Assembly (NCBI GenBank): GCA_022376925.1
Contig: JAIOJX010000003.1
Span: 40,409,874-40,473,873 of the forward strand
Source: Tragulus kanchil
Taxonomy: Eukaryota > Chordata > Mammalia > Artiodactyla > Tragulidae
Direction: 5' to 3'
DNA: 64,000 nt
Below are positions 58,587-64,000 of this stretch, piece by piece. Every line of letters begins with the position of its first letter. Positions within the stretch are counted from its first letter, which is position 1. Below the pieces are notes generated by a model. It did not search any database. It was not told the DNA's origin and saw only the letters and a program-made list of their open reading frames with translations. The position numbers and the translations under genes are program-made.

Positions 58587-59676
58587 CTCTTGGCAGCTTC
58601 CTTAGTGAGTAACAGTGTTGATTTCCCGAGGAGGCCGGGTGGGAGGGGGTGGAGCTCTGAGGAGGGAAAGGAAGGTTACTGTGCACTTATTTAATATGCA
58701 AAACCACTTACACAGTGCTGGATGCGCCCTGAATAAGCACAAACAAAGCCACGCTTGAGCAGCTAACATGGACTTTGCACACTAGTTGATCTGTCCAAGG
58801 ATGCAGATGTTGGCTCCGTGAGAAATTTTGCCGTGGGACGGTAAAGGACAGGAGAGGTAGTCGGACAAGAGGTTAAACACTGTTTTTGTGCTGGTTGGTG
58901 AATACGGTAAAAATCCGCAGACCCAAGGTGTAATTGCCTGGCTCCCCTTGGCTTTGTTCAGAGAAAAACACAGCCATCTAAAATCACAGGCATGGTGTTT
59001 CCTCGGAAAATCTAACATACTGAAGTTCAAGTTTGCATCAATTAAACTCTATGTAAGATAAACCAATATGTTCAGATATAAGCAAGTATAGCATAATTGG
59101 GTTTGTGCTGGAACAAAACATACGGCTTCAGCAGCATCTTTCACCTCGGAGTTTTCAGACAAAGAGGCAGCCGTGTAGTAACTTAGGGCTGGGAGTGGGG
59201 GCGGATGCTACTGGCTCCTCTCTCTGCTCCTTGGCTCCATCTCTCTAACTTTGATAGATTCCTGCTTGTTTCCCAGGGGCAGAACAGGTTGAAAACCAAG
59301 CCTTGAGAAAGTACTGGGGCGACTCCAGGGCGGTGCCGTCCTGGCAAAGGTCACCTGCAGGAGACATGAGCAGGCTGCTGTGAGCAGAGGAGGCTGCCAG
59401 CCAGCCCCTTACCTGTGGCCTGCAGCTTTGCTTGTTAACAAAAGGGGCTGCTGTGCCCGCTAGGTTTGCTGGCAGCTCCTTCCACTGGACTTACCTCCTG
59501 ACTGTGTCTATGTGCTTCTTTTGCTGTCACTGTCAAATCCACTGGGTTATTCTAGGCAGCGCCCACAAATGACTGTGACCCTCTTTATCTGAACTCTGAT
59601 CAGAAAGCTGCCTCCTTCTCCTCTGTTGCCCCCCCCCCACCTTCAAACCAGAAAAGTAGCTGCTGAAAGCAGAACA

Positions 59677-59690
59677 GTTGCTATGGCAAC
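59677..59690. promoter_or_regulatory. RFX-type X-box palindrome (right copy)
   Basis: Same 14-mer as at 58573-58586, offset 1104, through duplication P. Confidence 0.5.
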
Positions 59691-60543
59691 CTCTTGGCAG
59701 CTTCCTTAGTGAGTAACAGTGTTGATTTCCCGAGGAGGCCGGGTGGGAGGGGGTGGAGCTCTGAGGAGGGAAAGGAAGGTTACTGTGCACTTATTTAATA
59801 TGCAAAACCACTTACACAGTGCTGGATGCGCCCTGAATAAGCACAAACAAAGCCACACTTGAGCAGCTAACATGGACTTTGCACACTAGTTGATCTGTCC
59901 AAGGATGCAGATGTTGGCTCCGTGAGAAATTTTGCCGTGGGACGGTAAAGGACAGGAGAGGTAGTCGGACAAGAGGTTAAACACTGTTTTTGTGCTGGTT
60001 GGTGAATACGGTAAAAATCCGCAGACCCAAGGTGTAATTGCCTGGCTCCCCTTGGCTTTGTTCAGAGAAAAACACAGCCATCTAAAATCACAGGCATGGT
60101 GTTTCCTCGGAAAATCTAACATACTGAAGTTCAAGTTTGCATCAATTAAACTCTATGTAAGATAAACCAATATGTTCAGATATAAGCAAGTATAGCATAA
60201 TTGGGTTTGTGCTGGAACAAAACATACGGCTTCAGCAGCATCTTTCACCTCGGAGTTTTCAGACAAAGAGGCAGCCGTGTAGTAACTTAGGGCTGGGAGT
60301 GGGGGCGGATGCTACTGGCTCCTCTCTCTGCTCCTTGGCTCCATCTCTCTAACTTTGATAGATTCCTGCTTGTTTCCCAGGGGCAGAACAGGTTGAAAAC
60401 CAAGCCTTGAGAAAGTACTGGGGCGACTCCAGGGCGGTGCCGTCCTGGCAAAGGTCACCTGCAGGAGACATGAGCAGGCTGCTGTGAGCAGAGGAGGCTG
60501 CCAGCCAGCCCCTTACCTGTGGCCTGCAGCTTTGCTTGTTAAC

Positions 60544-61013
60544 GAAGAGATAGAGAATGGAGCCTGCAGCAGTGAGCTGAGGTCTGCCCAGCAGGTGTCA
60601 CTAGGGATTTAAAGCTTACCAGACCTTTGGGGGACAAGGCCTAGGAAACAGCCCAGTAATGATGAATGAAACCTACTTTAAAATATTTCTGAGTGGTTAG
60701 CTGGGAAATAATTCCAAGGAGTTCGCCTTCTAAGGGGCATGAAAACAATAGCTGCAACTTGGTTTCAATAATTCCTGGACAATGTTATCCAAGGCGCTCT
60801 CTCCATTTCCAAGCCCCCATTCCAAAAACCATCCATGGCCTAGAACACACAAATCCAACATAGTGGGGAAGCTACACACGCCAAGCCAAAGCAAGGCAGA
60901 ACATGAGAACTGTGGTAGAGGGGCCCATTTACAAAGTCAGCTTCCATGCCTTAACAGCATAGATGACGATTTTGAGAGTAATCTCAGGGTTAAGATCAGA
61001 GTTCACCATAAAA
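60544..61013. other. Unassigned sequence
   Basis: No repeat or exon recognised. Confidence 0.45.
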
Positions 61014-61023
61014 ACACAAATGC

Positions 61024-61296
61024 GGGCTCCCCTGGTGGTCCACCTTGCAGTGCAAGGGACACAGGTTCGATCCCTGGCCTGGGAAGATCCCATGTGCCGC
61101 GGAGCGGCTGGACCGATGTGTCCAACTACCAAGCAGGAGCTCTGGAGCGCATGCGCCCAGAGCCGGTGCTCTGCGACAACAGAGGCCACTCTCTCCCACT
61201 GCAGTGGGAGGCCCACACAGTCCAAAGAACAAAGATGGATGAAAATGGATAAATGAAAGACCAATAGAAGTGGCCAAAAAAAAAAAAACAAACCAC
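61024..61296 (+). mobile_element. CHR-type tRNA-derived SINE with target-site duplication
   Basis: Starts 'gggctcccctggtggtcc', B-box-like 'ggttcgatccctgg', body 'ggagctctggagcgcatgcg', an inserted short stretch near 61189-61204, tail 'gaccaatagaagtggcc' and an A-rich tail. Flanked by 'acacaaatgc' at 61014-61023 and 61297-61306. Its well-kept CpGs suggest a young copy. A few bases of the tRNA-like head seem missing. No C-rich tract. Confidence 0.88.
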
Positions 61297-61306
61297 ACAC
61301 AAATGC

Positions 61307-63537
61307 CCCAGGGAGTCACTGTGGATGTGAGGTCAGCTTGTATTTTATCGATGGTTAATATTTGGTAACAAAGTCATATGAAGACTGTCTCTAACAACAA
61401 CAACAACAAAAACCTGCACATAAGGTGTTGTCCCTTGAAGACTTTTTTGCTGTTTCCCTTTTTGTCTTTGCCTAGAAGCTCAATACTACATCTCCATCAT
61501 GAATTCTCAGTAGCTTCCCAAGCTTAGATTTTCTTGTATAATTTTCCTCCATTCATTTCACATCCACATAATGGCCCTGTTTTAATCAGTTTAGAATTTA
61601 ACGTATCTGTACTTTAGAATTGTGTGTATTCCCAGGAGAAGAAAGAGGAGAGATAGAAAGAAAGAACACGACAGTGTTGTCCACGCTCAACGTCTTGTGA
61701 CAAACTCGTTAATTGTATTTATCTTCAGTTACCCTTTTCAATGTGGACAAGGGGAGTTAGAGTCATGGTCTTGGGGGGAGCTCAGCTTGAATGTGTAAAA
61801 GAAGCTTCTTTTGGCCTGAGAAAACAACTTCTGCACTCTGGGCATCTGAATTGGGTGTAGAGGTTTGAATGCACAGGAGAAGTGCCCCTGTTTGGGGGGT
61901 TGGCTGAGAATTATGGGGGAATGTTTATCATCCTTTTGGAACACTTTACAAAGCCTCATTATGTGCAGTTTTTTTTGAAGAATGTTATCAAACTTTATTA
62001 AACACTTGAAGTAACATTTAATTTATCTGATTCTCTCGAACACTTCAAATTCTTACCATCACATCTACATTAGTCAGGCTTCAATGCAGGAAAGAGAAAC
62101 ATTCTAGGTGTTTTAAGCGGAAAGGAATCAAATACAGGGGATTAGGTACTTAAAAAAATTGTTGGAAGAAATAAAGGAAGGCAGGCTCAAGGTGTCCCTC
62201 AAGGTGTAACTCATGGGCAATGTTACTCGCAAACTAAATGAAATTTCTGCCAAATACATATAATTCCTCCCTTCTCACAGATGAGAGAAACTGAGGTCCA
62301 GGGATGTCCTGTAGGAGCCACAGGGCATTATATAACAGTCAGGATGATGAACTGGCTCTATGCTCCCATTTCTGCTACTGATGCTAACTCCAGTCAGAAG
62401 CAAATAAAAGAAAACCACAGGGCACACAGGGACCTCTTGCAAAAAACTCCTTTGTTTTCTGTTTTTCCTCCTGGGGATGCCCCATCACACAATACCACCA
62501 AGGAAACCCTCCCACAAATAAAAACGCCAGTCTGCAGTTATGCAATTGTGGCGGAATTTCATTACCATCTTAGTCGGTCATTATATTTATTTCTGTTTCA
62601 TGAGGGAAGGAATAAATGACTTCAGCAGTACTGATGTCTACAGGACCATTTTCTAACCACAACTCCAACCATTCTCTAATCACTTAACTGATGTTGTTTT
62701 AATGAGAGCTATTGTTATTATAAATTATTAATAAAGGACTGCCATTGCTATTAATATCACTTAGGGATGAGTATATAAAGAGCTTTGAGACTGTAGATAC
62801 AATTAACAAGAAGCCAGATTCTCCATAGTGTGAAAAATATCAGATAGAACTGGTGACTCACTTGACCTTATAGAAGTGTTAAGGGGGTCAAAGTGGGTTG
62901 CACATGTCCACAAGAAAATCCATGAGCCCTACAAAGACTGATGTGTGTGATATCTTCTCCATGGAGGAGAAAGTTGATGAATTGAAAGGGACTTTCATAA
63001 TCCTGTGATCTCATGACCATGACAATGAAAGGAATGAATGTGGTACATCACATTTCAGGGAGTTCATGCTTACCTAAAAGGTCATGCTCATCATGGGCAA
63101 AAACAAACATATTTACACTTCCAAATAGGGATGTTGAATAATTCCATGACATGTTCTATATATACTATGAAGCCCATCATTCTCAGGGCTTCATAGTATA
63201 TCCAGGAGTGAGACAAAGACCCCTTATCCATGTCTTCCCTTCAATCATATTTTCTCTGGAAGGCCTACCGCAGGCCTCCAAAGCTACCTTTGCTTACCAG
63301 TCTCAGAGATGTAGAATCACTCTGTCTCTGATGCAAGTGGATCTATTAGAAGCAACTTGAACACAGCCAGGAGGAACAGAGCCTTGGCCTCTTAGTCTCA
63401 TATCCCATAAATGGAAAAGCAGGTAATAATTATGAAGTTTTAACAGAAGTGATATTATACCAATAATATCTTTCTAGTGGTTTATTAATCAAAAGAAAGC
63501 ATCTTGTTAGTATTAGACTATCCACGAAGTAACCATT
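61307..63537. other. Mostly unassigned single-copy-looking sequence
   Basis: A short CAA repeat lies at 61393-61410. The stretch near 62072-62200 recalls a common old mammalian interspersed repeat that I cannot name. Frames of up to 112 codons (62281-62619) have no family features. Confidence 0.4.
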
Positions 63538-63539
63538 GG

Positions 63540-63772
63540 AAGAGCTCCTCAGGTGGATCAGTGGTAAAGCATTCACCTGACAATGCAGGAGATGCAGGAT
63601 CTGTGGGCTTCCTCCCTGGGTTGGGAAGATGCCCTGGAGGAGGAAATGGCAGCCCACTCCAGTATTCTCGCCTGGAGAATCCCCTGGAGAGAGAAGCCTG
63701 GTGGGCTGCAGTCCATGGGGTCTCGAAGAGTCATAAATGACTGAGCAACTAGACAAGAACAACAACTGAAAC
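63540..63772 (+). mobile_element. Bov-tA SINE
   Basis: Head 'gctcctcaggtggatcagtgg', 'aatgcaggagatgcagga', body 'actccagtattctcgcctgg', tail 'aaatgactgagcaactagac' and a short CAA-type end. Confidence 0.88.
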
Positions 63773-64000
63773 AATATAGCCTTGAGTCTTTTGAAGATAC
63801 TTTCTCACTGACTTATATGATTTACATAAGTAGAATTTTTCTGTACAGGTTATTCTCTGTATTTCATCTGGAATCTCCAACAGGTTAGGTTGAGAACTAA
63901 TGTGTGCATTACTACCTTTCAAGGTAGAAGAATTCTGAGAATGTTAAATCTTTTGGGGCTACTTTTAACACTTTTAATCATTAGTTCATAATCAGTAAAT
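63773..64000. other. Unassigned AT-rich end of window
   Basis: No feature recognised. Confidence 0.45.

Larger units (their letters stand above)
58373..60543 (+). repeat. Tandem duplication P (1067 bp x2), overlapping O
   Basis: Copy 1 is 58373-59439, copy 2 is 59477-60543, equal length. One G/A difference is at 58753/59857. The filler 59440-59476 holds unmatched sequence. The word 'ccttccactggacttacctc' occurs three times (57269, 58374, 59478) because O and P overlap. Confidence 0.92.

Noticed and set aside
468..60543. Reading the repeated units as a CRISPR array, satellite or segmental duplication cluster
   Set aside because: Each unit occurs only twice, units are unrelated to each other, there are no regular spacers, and the sequence is mammalian.

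Overview
This window looks like nuclear DNA of a ruminant. Three element types point there: a BovB (RTE-clade) LINE, many Bov-tA SINEs (a tRNA-like head joined to a BovB-derived Bov-A body), and a second tRNA-derived artiodactyl SINE of CHR type. I find no exon or host protein-coding gene I can support. The ORFs longer than about 150 codons are pieces of retrotransposons, their antisense shadows, or unsupported chance frames. The species cannot be fixed by eye. The CHR-type SINE subfamily and the L1 ORF1 do not look like the commonest cattle versions.

The dominant feature is not a gene. Sixteen segments, 1.0-1.14 kb each, occur twice in direct tandem, nearly identical, with junctions near 1562, 6785, 9533, 11664, 13787, 19035, 24527, 30576, 37332, 43864, 46711, 48998, 51011, 54121, 57365 and 59477. 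They cut through a BovB, an L1, SINEs and single-copy sequence alike. The offset stays at 1051-1143 bp, and the upstream copy is usually the one with missing bases or a damaged homopolymer. I infer unmerged overlaps between contig ends, an assembly artefact rather than biology. Removing one copy of each takes out about 17.6 kb and leaves a locus of about 46.4 kb. The BovB then shrinks to about 3.4 kb and the L1 to about 5.4 kb, which are believable element lengths.

Layout. 1-5616: SINE debris, an old L1 ORF2 fragment, a CHR-type SINE (duplicated), a Bov-tA and AT-rich single-copy DNA. 5617-12390: a near full-length dead BovB on the minus strand, inflated by three duplications. 12390-16520: single-copy DNA and several SINEs. 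16520-23014: an L1 with a classic 5' inversion, its ORF2 reverse transcriptase part on the minus strand and its ORF1 plus endonuclease part on the plus strand, flanked by an 11-bp target-site duplication. 23015-29480: BovB fragments, a Bov-tA split by a CHR-type SINE with a 15-bp target-site duplication (duplicated), an MLT1-type LTR, L2-like sequence and microsatellites. 29480-45000: mostly single-copy DNA with a CpG-rich patch near 35.6-36.1 kb, an L2 tail, SINEs and an old L1 3' end. 45000-53000: MIR, L2 and Bov-tA copies. 53000-60550: repeat-poor DNA that may include conserved regulatory sequence, with a near-perfect RFX X-box palindrome. 60550-64000: one CHR-type SINE, one Bov-tA and single-copy DNA.

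No genes work together here as a pathway. The biology is the history of mobile elements, plus possible non-coding regulatory sequence.
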